This document shows positions 1-8,629 of a DNA stretch of 64,000 bases, in pieces (position 1 is the stretch's first letter; each line of letters starts with the position of its first letter). This DNA is from Zobellia russellii. Lineage in GTDB: Bacteria > Bacteroidota > Bacteroidia > Flavobacteriales > Flavobacteriaceae. The notes under the pieces are model-generated. The model worked only from the letters and a program-made list of their open reading frames with translations, did not search any database and was not told where the DNA came from. The DNA is taken from positions 124,001-188,000 of the forward strand of contig NZ_JACSOI010000007.1 of assembly GCF_018728565.1 (NCBI RefSeq). Reading direction: 5' to 3'. Made by a program: the position numbers and the translations under genes.

Positions 1-1371
1 CGCTTTAAAGGAAGGGTAATGTTCCCTATACATTCCATGAGCGGTAGGGTCTTAGGTTTTGGAGGTAGAATTTTAGGTAATGATAAAAAGGCGGCAAAAT
101 ATCTAAACTCGCCAGAGAGCGATATTTATCATAAGAGCAAAGTGTTATATGGTATTTATCATGCTAAACAGGCTATTGCCAAAGAGGACAATTGCTATTT
201 GGTTGAAGGCTATACGGATGTTATTCAGTTTTACCAACGTGGTATTCATAATGTTGTATCGTCAAGTGGAACGGCACTTACTCCAGAGCAAATACGTCTA
301 ATCAACAGGCTTACAAAAAATATAACAGTACTTTTTGATGGTGATGCAGCGGGCCTTAGGGCTTCTTTACGTGGTATTGATTTAATTTTGGAGCAGGGCA
401 TGAACGTAAAGGTCTGCGCGTTTCCTGAAGGAGAAGACCCGGACAGTTTTTCTAAAAACAACGCCCTTGAGGATGTTCAACAGTATTTAGAAGAAAAATC
501 GCAGGATTTTATACAATTTAAAGCGGGACTTTTGGCTCAAGAAGCGGCCAATGACCCTATAAAGCGGGCAGATACGGTCAGGGATATTATTCAGAGTATT
601 TCCAAAATACCGGACGCCATAAAGCGGGAAATTTACATTCAAGAATGTGCTAATATCATGAAGGTTTCCGAGGGCGTACTCTTTAGTACGTTGGCACAAA
701 TGGGCAAAAAGGGAGCTTCAGCAGATTCTAAAACTCAAAAACCGGAACAAAAAGCTTTTGATGTAGTCAAGAACGAGGCTCCACAGGAGAAAGTAGATGT
801 GCAGTATTTACTGGAACGCAAAATTATTGAACTGTTGTTGCTGTATGGGAATGAAAAAGAAGAGTTTGAGGATTTAGTGCTAAAAGAAAATGAATCTGGA
901 GACCTGATACTGGAGCCTGAGTCGGTTGAAGCTAAGGTGTATGAAAAGATTTTCTTGGATCTACAGGATGATGAAATTGAATTGGCAAATGAACAATTCC
1001 GGCAGATTTACTATAAACTTATTGAGGCCTTGAACCAAGATTCCAATTTTACGATAAGTACTTTTTTAAGCGGACTAGAGCAACAGTTGGTTTCTGAAGT
1101 GTCTTCTATTTTAATGGAAGAGGAAAAGTATACATTGCACAGTTGGGAAAGAAAGGATATTTATCCTAAAGAAAAAAAGGTAGGCGTGGCGCAATTGGTA
1201 AGTGAAACTATCCTGACCTTACGATGTTTTTTAATAAAAAAACGTATGACAGCCTTGCAAGACCATACCAAGGAAAGTCAACAAGATCACAGGGAAACGC
1301 TTGAAGAAATCATGAATTATCTTCAATTGAACAAATTGCTCAATAAAAAGTTGAATAGGGTATTCTCTTAA
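1..1371 (+). CDS. dnaG: DNA primase DnaG, 3' part (5' end outside window)
   Basis: DNA primase makes the RNA primers for replication. The window opens inside the gene: the frame is open from base 1 (RFKGRVMFPI, a conserved DnaG stretch just before the TOPRIM domain), so the ATG at 19 is internal and not a start. The TOPRIM core is visible as EGYTD (catalytic Glu and Asp) and DGDAAG (metal-binding DxD). The roughly 200 C-terminal residues are variable and helical, as expected of the helicase-binding domain. The zinc-binding domain and the first half of the catalytic core lie upstream of the window. The gene converges on the response regulator at 1458-2087. Confidence 0.95.
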   Translation, partial: RFKGRVMFPIHSMSGRVLGFGGRILGNDKKAAKYLNSPESDIYHKSKVLYGIYHAKQAIAKEDNCYLVEGYTDVIQFYQRGIHNVVSSSGTALTPEQIRLINRLTKNITVLFDGDAAGLRASLRGIDLILEQGMNVKVCAFPEGEDPDSFSKNNALEDVQQYLEEKSQDFIQFKAGLLAQEAANDPIKRADTVRDIIQSISKIPDAIKREIYIQECANIMKVSEGVLFSTLAQMGKKGASADSKTQKPEQKAFDVVKNEAPQEKVDVQYLLERKIIELLLLYGNEKEEFEDLVLKENESGDLILEPESVEAKVYEKIFLDLQDDEIELANEQFRQIYYKLIEALNQDSNFTISTFLSGLEQQLVSEVSSILMEEEKYTLHSWERKDIYPKEKKVGVAQLVSETILTLRCFLIKKRMTALQDHTKESQQDHRETLEEIMNYLQLNKLLNKKLNRVFS

Positions 1372-1401
1372 GAATTAGGTGTGAAAGCTTGAGTTTAGGG
1401 T

Positions 1402-1431
1402 ATAAAAAAACCCTAACGAAATCATCAGGGT
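1402..1431 (-). terminator. Rho-independent terminator of the response regulator gene
   Basis: Arms ACCCT (1410-1414) and AGGGT (1427-1431) pair around a 12-nt loop. On the minus strand the hairpin is followed by a run of seven T. It sits 27 bp after the stop of the response regulator. A second possible pairing, TTAGGG (1395-1400) with CCCTAA (1411-1416), could serve dnaG from the other side. Confidence 0.65.
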
Positions 1432-1457
1432 CTATACACGTTACGAATGTTAACTTC

Positions 1458-2087
1458 TTAATAAAGTTCCAATGCTTTTGCCTGTTGCAAAAGATCTACC
1501 ATGTTGTCTACGTTTAACTTTTTCATTAAACGAGCCTTGTAGGTACTCACTGTTTTTTCGTTTAAGTTCAAACCGATGGCTACATCTTTGTTACGCTTAC
1601 CGCTAGCCAATAATTTAAGTACTTCAACCTCACGGGTAGAAAGTTTTCTAAAGAACCTTCTGGGTTTTTGGGTACCTTCATCAAATGCTAAACGTTGTGC
1701 AAGTTCATTTGTAATGAACATGTTGCCTTCGCTTACTTTTTTAACTGCTGTTATGATGTAGTCTATGTCTGAGGCTTTTGAAAGATATCCAAAGGCACCT
1801 GCGCGAATAGTACTTAGTGCATAAACGTCTTCAGATTGACCGCTATACATTAATACCTTTACACTCGGGTGTTCTTTTTTGATTTTTCGCAGCGTGGCAA
1901 TTCCGTTAATTTCCGGAATGTCCATCTCCAGCATTACTACATCAGGATTTGATTTCTCCAACTTATCGAAGAGCTCAGAAGTAGTGGATACCGCACCCAC
2001 TATTTCAAATCCATTAGCAGATTCAAGAACATTAGTCACACCCATTCTAATAATGGGATGGTTGTCTGCAATTAATACTTTAATCAT
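1458..2087 (-). CDS. NarL/FixJ-type response regulator with Glu at the phospho-acceptor site
   Basis: This is a two-domain regulator: receiver (about 1-120) and LuxR-type helix-turn-helix (about 145-205, with LSTREVEVLKLLASG and NEKTVSTYKARLMKKL). Acidic pocket residues D8 and N9, the switch S82 and the conserved K104 are present. The residue that should be the phosphorylated Asp is Glu54 (MLEMDIPEING, codon gag at 1926-1928). That change often mimics a phosphorylated receiver, so activity may not depend on a kinase (inference). No kinase gene is adjacent. It lies between dnaG and nadE with its own terminator. The target genes are unknown. The other NarL-type regulator in this window (38214-38858) keeps a normal Asp58. 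Confidence 0.9.
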   Translation of the reverse strand: MIKVLIADNHPIIRMGVTNVLESANGFEIVGAVSTTSELFDKLEKSNPDVVMLEMDIPEINGIATLRKIKKEHPSVKVLMYSGQSEDVYALSTIRAGAFGYLSKASDIDYIITAVKKVSEGNMFITNELAQRLAFDEGTQKPRRFFRKLSTREVEVLKLLASGKRNKDVAIGLNLNEKTVSTYKARLMKKLNVDNMVDLLQQAKALELY

Positions 2088-2256
2088 GTTGATAGTTTTA
2101 ACCTAGATTATAAACGTTCTTTCGCCCGTCTAAAATACTGACATGCAATGTAAGGTTTAAAAATCTAATTACTTAAACAAAATTGGTGTTTTTTTCATAA
2201 AAATAGCCTCTTTTATGAATTTATTCGATTAGATTACCTTATTTACGGATATATCG

Positions 2257-3045
2257 CTAAAATAGGGCGTCAGGAATTTCGCAAACGGGTATCGGATTCA
2301 TCTTGTGTTGGTTAGCTGAATTAAATTTCGTGTATATTAAGAATACTTCCTTCTCTCTGCCAGTAAAATCGCTCACTTTTTTTCCTTCATCTTGCATTTT
2401 CATAGCCCATTCTAGCTCAGGGTAGCTTGCTCCTATCTGGTCTTCATCGGTTCTGTCGTCTCCCCAAAGTCCATCTGTAGGAGCCGCATTTTGAATATCT
2501 GTATTGATATTCAGGTATTTGGCTATTTCGTATACTTGAGTCTTTAAAAGGTCTGCAATGGGGCTCAAATCTACGCCTCCATCACCATATTTGGTGTAAA
2601 ATCCTACACCAAAGTCCTCTACCTTATTTCCTGTGCCTGCTACCAAATAGCCTTCCAGAGCCGCAAAGTAGTAAAGGGTGGTCATGCGTAATCTGGCTCT
2701 TGTATTGGCCAATGACATAAAACGTTCTTCTTCATTATCTACTTTTGGAAGAGAGGATACTAGACTGTCAAATACTGGGGTGAGGTTTACCGGTTGTCTT
2801 CTTACCTTGTTAAAATTAGCTTGCAGCCAGTCTATATGGCGTGATGCTCGGGTTACTTGGTTTTCAGCTTGGTGTATGGGCATTTCCAAACACATGAGTT
2901 CAAGACCGGTTTTAGCGCAGAGCGTGGAGGTCACTGCAGAGTCTATTCCGCCTGATATTCCAATAACAAAACCTTTCATGTTTGCATTTACCGCATATTC
3001 CTTTAACCAGTTTACTATATAATCTACTACCTTTTCTGTCTGCAT
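2257..3045 (-). CDS. nadE: NAD synthase, ammonia-dependent
   Basis: It converts deamido-NAD to NAD using ATP and ammonia, the last step of NAD biosynthesis. The ATP-pyrophosphatase loop SGGIDSA lies near residue 30, and the family stretch GTGNKVEDFGVGFYTKYGDGG follows in the middle. At 262 residues it is the short form without a glutaminase domain, so ammonia must come from elsewhere. The ATG at 3045 is the natural start. It is divergent from gldB, with about 70 bp between the two starts. Confidence 0.95.
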   Translation of the reverse strand: MQTEKVVDYIVNWLKEYAVNANMKGFVIGISGGIDSAVTSTLCAKTGLELMCLEMPIHQAENQVTRASRHIDWLQANFNKVRRQPVNLTPVFDSLVSSLPKVDNEEERFMSLANTRARLRMTTLYYFAALEGYLVAGTGNKVEDFGVGFYTKYGDGGVDLSPIADLLKTQVYEIAKYLNINTDIQNAAPTDGLWGDDRTDEDQIGASYPELEWAMKMQDEGKKVSDFTGREKEVFLIYTKFNSANQHKMNPIPVCEIPDALF

Positions 3046-3116
3046 AGGATGTTCATTATGTCTAGATCGACTAACTTTGTGAGCTTAAAAATAACGTCTT
3101 GCGGTTAAATATTGAA

Positions 3117-4100
3117 ATGTATCGGAAATTACTTTGCAAACAAACGTCAGTTTTTGCCATTTTTATGATTTTATTCGCCTTTTTTGGTTGTAATGAGGGG
3201 CCAAAGGTCTCTGAAGATGTACAGAAAATAAAAGTTGATTTGCAGGTTAATAGGTTTGATACGCAGTTTGCGGAAACAACACCAGAGGATCTTCCCGTTT
3301 TAAAAAAACAATACCCATATCTGTTTCCCGCACAATATCCTGATAGTGTCTGGGTGGCCAAAATGAAAGATACCATACAGATGGAGTTATTGTCCGAAGT
3401 GCAAAAGACATTTTCGGATTTTTCAGAAGAAGAACAATCTTTAGAACTCCTCTTTAAGCATATCAAATACTATTTTCCAAAGTTTGAGGCACCTAAAGTA
3501 GTGACCGTAACTTCGGATGTGGATTACAGTAACAGAATTATCTTAACGGACACCTTGCTGCTCATTGGTCTAGATAATTATTTGGGGCCAGAACATAGGT
3601 TTTACCGGGATATCCAAAGGTATATAAGCGCAGATTTGGATAGGAAGTATTTAGCTGTGGACGTTGCTAGTGCTTTTGCAAAAAAGGTGGTGCCCAAGCC
3701 ACAGGAACGTAGCTTTCTTGCGCAACTTATCTACTATGGCAAGGAACTGTATTTAAAGGATAGGTTGCTTCCTTTGGCTACGGATGCTCAAAAGATAAAT
3801 TTCACAGAAGAGCAGTGGACTTGGTCGGAAGCCAATGAGCAACCCATTTGGAGGAATTTTATTGAGAGTGAATATCTATACAGTACAGATAATACCTTGG
3901 CGAGACGTTTTTTAGACCCGGCTCCGTTTTCCAAGTTTGGGTTGGAGTTGGATAATGAGTCTCCAGGGCGTATTGGTCGCTATATTGGTTGGCAAATCGT
4001 GCGTGCCTTTATGGATAAGAATGAGGTAACGTTACAACAGATGTTGAGCTTACCGGCAGATGAAATATTTAAAAAATCTAATTACAAACCTAAAAAATAA
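3117..4100 (+). CDS. gldB: Gliding motility lipoprotein GldB
   Basis: GldB is a lipoprotein required for gliding and type IX secretion function in Flavobacteriia. The chosen ATG at 3117 gives a signal sequence MYRKLLCKQ followed by a hydrophobic run and the lipobox FFGC (Cys25). A TTG at 3099 in the same frame would add six residues and is less likely. The mature part matches the family (NRFDTQFAE, FPAQYPDS, GRYIGWQIVRAFM near the C-terminus), and 327 residues is the usual length. gldC follows after one base, so the two are co-transcribed. The exact biochemical role of GldB is not known. Confidence 0.93.
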   Translation: MYRKLLCKQTSVFAIFMILFAFFGCNEGPKVSEDVQKIKVDLQVNRFDTQFAETTPEDLPVLKKQYPYLFPAQYPDSVWVAKMKDTIQMELLSEVQKTFSDFSEEEQSLELLFKHIKYYFPKFEAPKVVTVTSDVDYSNRIILTDTLLLIGLDNYLGPEHRFYRDIQRYISADLDRKYLAVDVASAFAKKVVPKPQERSFLAQLIYYGKELYLKDRLLPLATDAQKINFTEEQWTWSEANEQPIWRNFIESEYLYSTDNTLARRFLDPAPFSKFGLELDNESPGRIGRYIGWQIVRAFMDKNEVTLQQMLSLPADEIFKKSNYKPKK

Positions 4101-4101
4101 C

Positions 4102-4437
4102 ATGGCAAATCTTCATACTTCAGAAATAACATTAAAGGTAGGTTTAGATGAAAACCGCGTACCCGAAGAACTTACGTGGTCCGCTCAAGACGGTGGAATA
4201 AACAATGAAAAGGCTAAAGCAATGCTATTGTCCGTTTGGGACAGCAAAAACCAAGAGTCGCTCAAAATAGACCTTTGGACCAAAGATATGCCTGTAGACG
4301 AGATGAAAATATTCTTTCACCAGACCTTAGTTTCATTGTCCGATACTTTCATGAAGGCTACCCAAGATGAAAAAATGACGGCTACCATGAAAGATTTCTG
4401 TGAATATTTTGCTGAAAAATTAGAGTTGAAAAAATAA
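4102..4437 (+). CDS. gldC: Gliding motility protein GldC
   Basis: GldC is a small cytoplasmic protein that supports gliding, found directly after gldB in many flavobacteria. The ATG at 4102 gives 111 residues starting MANLHTSEITLKVGLDENRVPEELTW, which fits the family length and its typical start. An upstream in-frame ATG at 4060 lies inside gldB and is rejected. It ends 5 bp from the stop of the convergent pirin gene, with no terminator hairpin in that gap. Confidence 0.93.
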   Translation: MANLHTSEITLKVGLDENRVPEELTWSAQDGGINNEKAKAMLLSVWDSKNQESLKIDLWTKDMPVDEMKIFFHQTLVSLSDTFMKATQDEKMTATMKDFCEYFAEKLELKK

Positions 4438-4442
4438 AAATT

Positions 4443-5156
4443 CTAATTGGCCATAGGAACTTCCACTAATAGGATTTTTGAATTTTCGCTATAGGTAAAG
4501 TCAATTGTCTTGGTGGCTTCAATTCCAAGTCCATCTCTTTTTTCCAATGCGATGCCGTTTGCGGTACATTTACCTTCAAGTAGAAAAACATAAACCCCGT
4601 TGTTCGTGTTTTTCAGTGTATAGGTGTGAGTTTTTCCTTTGTGAAACTCCCCTAGATGAAACCAAGCGTTTTGATGAATCCAAATACCGTCATCATCGGG
4701 GTTGGGAGATACAATTTGCTGCAAGCGATTGCTTAAACTACCCGAAGCTAGGGTTATCTGATCGTAACGTGGTGTAACATTAACCTTATTTGGAAGTATC
4801 CAGATTTGTAGAAACTTTACCTTGTTCTCTCGGCTTTTGTTCTTTTCGCTATGTTGTATTCCGGAACCTGCGCTCATAGCCTGTATGTCTCCTTGGCGAA
4901 TAATGGTGGTATTTCCCATATCGTCTTTGTGTTCTAGATCACCTTCAAGTGGAATAGAGATGATTTCCATGTTGCTATGGCCATGGGTTCCAAAACCCAT
5001 TCCCGCAGCAACTTCATCGTCGTTTAAGACACGTAAGACCCCAAAGTTCATACGGTCTGGATTGTGGTAATTGGCAAAGCTAAAAGTGTGATAGCTATTG
5101 AGCCAGCCATGATTGGCATGGCCTCGGGTATTGGCTTTGTGAAGTGTATTTTTCAT
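4443..5156 (-). CDS. Pirin family protein (cupin)
   Basis: Pirins are double-cupin proteins with a metal in the N-terminal cupin. Some oxidise quercetin and some act as cofactors of regulators. The ligands are visible as THGHSNMEI (two His) and GIQHSEKN (His and Glu). The start chosen is ATG at 5156 (MKNTLHKANTRGHANHGWL), the normal family N-terminus. Extending to 5219 would run into the phosphatase gene. The start lies 4 bp from the stop of the phosphatase, so it is the last gene of the operon lactamase - phosphatase - pirin. The substrate cannot be told from sequence. Confidence 0.9.
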   Translation of the reverse strand: MKNTLHKANTRGHANHGWLNSYHTFSFANYHNPDRMNFGVLRVLNDDEVAAGMGFGTHGHSNMEIISIPLEGDLEHKDDMGNTTIIRQGDIQAMSAGSGIQHSEKNKSRENKVKFLQIWILPNKVNVTPRYDQITLASGSLSNRLQQIVSPNPDDDGIWIHQNAWFHLGEFHKGKTHTYTLKNTNNGVYVFLLEGKCTANGIALEKRDGLGIEATKTIDFTYSENSKILLVEVPMAN

Positions 5157-5160
5157 GTCT

Positions 5161-6786
5161 TTAATTTTTTGGGTATTCCATAGGAATTGTAAAGGGCCAT
5201 CCTTCAAACTGTTGGGCATCTGGCTGCGTTACATCTACATATCTGGGCCAGCATTCAAATGTGGTTGTTTTATCTTTTTTGTTAAACCGAACCAGACCAT
5301 AACCACCTCCCTTTGAATTGCTTTCCGGGTTCACATAGGCCATCATGCTTATTTTATTGTTAAATCCGTCTAGATAGTCGCCCGTCCACGGAAGTGATGT
5401 ATTGGTATTAGGGTTTTTTCCAGCTTTCTCATCTTCTGGCCACCACCAACGACTATAGTAGTCGTTTACGATAGCAGGAACGATAAAGGACCATGGCCCG
5501 TCTCCAAATTCATGGATGCCTTGCTTGATTACGGTTGCCAAATGCTGGTCTCCGGCAATGTGAACCGCATTGGCGTTTTTTATAAGTTGTAGGGCTTTGT
5601 TTCTCCTTGTCTGCGGCCATCCGTTACTGTCCAAATCGGCATGAAGCCTGTTATCCAAAGAACCGTGAATATGTGCGCCACCGCAGAAACCGGTTTGTGA
5701 TAAAACTACTTTAAGTGACTTTGTATTTGTTTTTCCCCAGTTGTCCAAAAATGTAAGCTGGCGGTCGCCCAACAATTTAAGTTCGGGCAAATCTATAGAT
5801 GCCGGGTCATAGTCGGGATTTCTAATATGGTCCGGTCGTGGGCCTTGCTGGGGTATTTTTCCATTAGGTCCAGACTTGAATTTTCGGTCTTCCAGAATGG
5901 CAAAGTCTATACCGCCAAGAGGTAAATTGGTATAGTAGACACCAATTCCTTGTTGAATGGGAGTAGGGTCATAAGGGTCTGGTAAATGTGCTGTTTGGCA
6001 ACGCTCTACCATTTTTACATATTCATGATGGTAGGTGTAGCCGCCATCGTTAGACCCTTTTACGAGTGATATTTTTCCGTTTTCTCCCCAAAGATTTCCT
6101 TGCCCAATATCATGGTCGTCCGGAATACTGATTGCGGGGCGGTTGCGGAAAGTTTCCTTGAACTGAAGGCCGAATTTTAACCAAGCTGCCGTATGTTCGG
6201 TATGGTCATAGGATTGGTCCCCGGCAAAAAATATCAGATCCGGATTTTGATGATTAATGTTGCGGACATAGTTTTCTCTCATGCCCCGGTCTTGATTAGA
6301 GTTGCAGGAAAGGGCAGCAAGAACAATTTCGTCTTTCTCTTTTGGGTCTTTGCGAATCAATCCCTCATAAGTGGCTTGGTTGCCATGCCGTATGCGATAT
6401 TTTATGTTTTTAGTGTCGTCCCAGTTCTCAATACGAAAAAGAGCGGACCATCCTAAATCGTTTACGTTTTGTTTCTGAAGCTCTTTCCATGAACCATTCT
6501 CTTTAATTTCCAATCGTACCACCCGTGTTTCGTTAGGATAAAGAGGGTAGAGCTGTGCGCTGAGTTTCAATGTTTGTTGGGCAACGGTATAGATGCCAAA
6601 AGCAACTACACTATCGCGATTTACCTTTAGATTGATAATGGGGGTTTTATCGCGGTTCCACCAATCGTTTGTAGATAGTTTGTCTACATTGTCAAAAGGT
6701 GCAATTACAGGAGGTTTTTGCTCTTGTGCCGCTATAGGATTGGTGAAGAACCAGGTTAAAACCAGGATTAGAAGACTCTTTTTCAT
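5161..6786 (-). CDS. PhoD-like secreted phosphatase (alkaline phosphatase D family)
   Basis: A 541-residue secreted metallophosphoesterase. The start at 6786 gives a signal peptide (MKKSLLILVL, hydrophobic core, cut near AAQ). Metal-site motifs of the PhoD family follow: FFAGDQSYDH, DDHDIGQGN and AGDQHLATV. Members hydrolyse phosphodiesters or phosphomonoesters in the periplasm or outside the cell, usually with Fe3+ and Ca2+. The actual substrate is unknown. An N-terminal beta-rich region (about 50-190) precedes the catalytic domain. The upstream neighbour is a metallo-beta-lactamase 25 bp away and the downstream one is pirin 4 bp away. Confidence 0.85.
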   Translation of the reverse strand: MKKSLLILVLTWFFTNPIAAQEQKPPVIAPFDNVDKLSTNDWWNRDKTPIINLKVNRDSVVAFGIYTVAQQTLKLSAQLYPLYPNETRVVRLEIKENGSWKELQKQNVNDLGWSALFRIENWDDTKNIKYRIRHGNQATYEGLIRKDPKEKDEIVLAALSCNSNQDRGMRENYVRNINHQNPDLIFFAGDQSYDHTEHTAAWLKFGLQFKETFRNRPAISIPDDHDIGQGNLWGENGKISLVKGSNDGGYTYHHEYVKMVERCQTAHLPDPYDPTPIQQGIGVYYTNLPLGGIDFAILEDRKFKSGPNGKIPQQGPRPDHIRNPDYDPASIDLPELKLLGDRQLTFLDNWGKTNTKSLKVVLSQTGFCGGAHIHGSLDNRLHADLDSNGWPQTRRNKALQLIKNANAVHIAGDQHLATVIKQGIHEFGDGPWSFIVPAIVNDYYSRWWWPEDEKAGKNPNTNTSLPWTGDYLDGFNNKISMMAYVNPESNSKGGGYGLVRFNKKDKTTTFECWPRYVDVTQPDAQQFEGWPFTIPMEYPKN

Positions 6787-6811
6787 ATTCGTTAAGGTTC
6801 TGTAAAGGTTG

Positions 6812-7552
6812 TTATTCGGTTTTGAATAGTGATATGGTATAGTCCAATAGCTCCGTACCATCATGGTCTCCATGTCCTGGAATGACGATTTTTAGGTCAG
6901 GATATGCTGTTTTAATTTTAGAGATAGTGCTGCTCCATTCATCGGTATTAGCATCACCCAGATATCCTTTTGTGGCGTTCAAGGATTTAACGGGGCATCC
7001 ACCAAAAAGGAGGTGTTCACTTGGAATGTAGCTAACGATATTGTCTCTGGTGTGGGCTTCCCCAAAATGCCGGTTGATTATTTTTTTATTTCCTAGGATA
7101 ATTTCGTTTACCTGGTCAAAACCTATTTGTGGCAGCGGATTTCCTTCTTTCCTTGCTAGTTCAATGGTTTTATTGTTGGCATAGGATGGGATGTTCAATT
7201 GATGAAAAGCGTCAACTCCCCCAAGACAATCATCGTGAAAATGATTTACGACCACTGCTTTAATTTTATGTTCCTTCATTTTTGTGATCCAATCTATAAG
7301 TTCGTTAGAAGTCTTCGTGTCTATTGGTGTATCAAAAACTACGGCCTCACCGGCGTTCATGTAAACTAATCCGTTACAAGCTACTTTGCCATAATCTTCT
7401 GTTTGCAGGTATGAAACATGAATGTAGCTGTTTTGGGAAATAGGAATTATTTTTAGGGTTTCGCTGCTGTAAGTTCTATTTCCGTTTTGGGACTTACAAC
7501 TTAGTAGCAGAACAGAAAAGAGCAAAATTATAAGTGGCGATTTGTAGTTCAT
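6812..7552 (-). CDS. Subclass B1 metallo-beta-lactamase, predicted lipoprotein
   Basis: The zinc ligands of a true B1 enzyme are all present in order: HFHDD (His, His, Asp), GEAHTRDN (His), GGCPVKS (the Zn2 Cys, with the B1 Lys three residues later) and GHGDHDG (His). The stretch YLGDANTDEW also matches the B1 family. It should hydrolyse beta-lactams in the periplasm. The start at 7552 gives a short lipoprotein signal with lipobox LLSC (Cys19). An ATG at 7576 would add eight residues, but a -7-like box (TATATTTA) lies right at it, favouring 7552. It heads an operon with the PhoD-like phosphatase and pirin. Whether it confers resistance is untested. Confidence 0.88.
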   Translation of the reverse strand: MNYKSPLIILLFSVLLLSCKSQNGNRTYSSETLKIIPISQNSYIHVSYLQTEDYGKVACNGLVYMNAGEAVVFDTPIDTKTSNELIDWITKMKEHKIKAVVVNHFHDDCLGGVDAFHQLNIPSYANNKTIELARKEGNPLPQIGFDQVNEIILGNKKIINRHFGEAHTRDNIVSYIPSEHLLFGGCPVKSLNATKGYLGDANTDEWSSTISKIKTAYPDLKIVIPGHGDHDGTELLDYTISLFKTE

Positions 7553-7601
7553 GAGGTTTTGTTCTTTAAGTTTCATAAATATATAGTTTTACCTTGCACT
7601 A

Positions 7602-7982
7602 ATGAAAGATTCAGATATTCAAAAACTCGTTTTTATATATAATGCAGATTCAGGTTTAAAAAACTCTCTATTGGATAGTGCTCATAAAATCTTAAGCCCT
7701 AGTACGTATGATTGCAACCTGTGCGACATAACGTTCGGAGTTTTTACGGAGAACAAAGTTTGGAAGGGTTTTAGAGAATCTACAAGTATGGAAATGGAGT
7801 TTCTGCACAGGGACGAATACAAAAAACAGTATGCCTCTAAGTTTGGTAACAAGTTTACGTTTCCGATTATTCTGGCCCGGACAAACAATGATTTGGAAGT
7901 ATTTGTGGGTACTGAAGAGATGAATACGATTGAAAATGCGGAGTCGCTCGTAGATTTAATTACAAAGAGGATGGAAGCCTAG
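7602..7982 (+). CDS. Small conserved protein of unknown function
   Basis: The 126-residue product is not assigned to a characterised family. It has no signal peptide or membrane segment. It starts with a beta-strand-like LVFIYNADSG, has a CNLC motif near residue 38, and continues with aromatic and charged stretches (KVWKGFRES, FLHRDEYKKQY, FPIILARTNNDLEVFVG). The overall look is a small alpha/beta fold, loosely thioredoxin-like, but this is a guess. The ATG at 7602 is preceded by TAGTTTTA (7586-7593), a near -7 box. It is convergent with engB, with 2 bp between the stops. Confidence 0.75.
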   Translation: MKDSDIQKLVFIYNADSGLKNSLLDSAHKILSPSTYDCNLCDITFGVFTENKVWKGFRESTSMEMEFLHRDEYKKQYASKFGNKFTFPIILARTNNDLEVFVGTEEMNTIENAESLVDLITKRMEA

Positions 7983-7984
7983 TT

Positions 7985-8596
7985 TTATTTGTCTTTGAAA
8001 AAATCTATGTTTATGTTTTCTATAAAGTCCAGAACATCATCACGGCCATATCCTTTAGAAGATGAGGTTATGAAGTATTTTGGGGCTTCTTCCCAAACAC
8101 CGTTCAGTAATTCGGTAATGTAACTGTTTACGTTTTTCTCAATGGCGTTAGGCTTCAGTTTATCGGCCTTGGTGAATATAATACAGAACGGAATGCCGTT
8201 TTCGCCAAGCCATTCCATGAATTCCATGTCAATTTTTTGCGGTTCATGACGAATATCGACTAAAACAAAAGCGCAGACCAGTTGCTCTCGTTTAAGAAAG
8301 TAATCGGTTATATATTTCTGAAATGTCTTTTTGCTCTTTTTTGAAACACGGGCGTACCCATAGCCTGGCAAATCTACAAGGAACCAATTTTCGTTGATTT
8401 TGAAATGATTGATTAATTGGGTTTTTCCGGGGCGGCCAGAGGTCTTTGCAAGACTTTTTCTTTCAGTAAGGCTATTTATCAAAGAAGACTTCCCCACATT
8501 AGATCGGCCAATAAAAGCATATTCGGGTAGGGGTTCTTTTGGGCATCTTGCCACATCAGTATTACTGATTATAAAATTAGCCGTTTTAATATTCAC
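7985..8596 (-). CDS. engB: Ribosome biogenesis GTPase EngB (YihA/YsxC)
   Basis: A small GTPase needed for assembly of the large ribosomal subunit. The G motifs are visible: GRSNVGKS (G1), a TPGKTQ-like switch, DLPGYGYA (G3) and FTKADK (G4). The 203-residue length is typical. The start is GTG at 8596 (residues MNIKTANFIISNTD), which matches the family N-terminus, and there is no ATG nearby. It lies 33 bp downstream of the alpha/beta hydrolase and is probably co-transcribed with it. Confidence 0.93.
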   Translation of the reverse strand: MNIKTANFIISNTDVARCPKEPLPEYAFIGRSNVGKSSLINSLTERKSLAKTSGRPGKTQLINHFKINENWFLVDLPGYGYARVSKKSKKTFQKYITDYFLKREQLVCAFVLVDIRHEPQKIDMEFMEWLGENGIPFCIIFTKADKLKPNAIEKNVNSYITELLNGVWEEAPKYFITSSSKGYGRDDVLDFIENINIDFFKDK

Positions 8597-8629
8597 CTTC
8601 GGAAACTATTTAATTGGGTAGTGTGGTTG

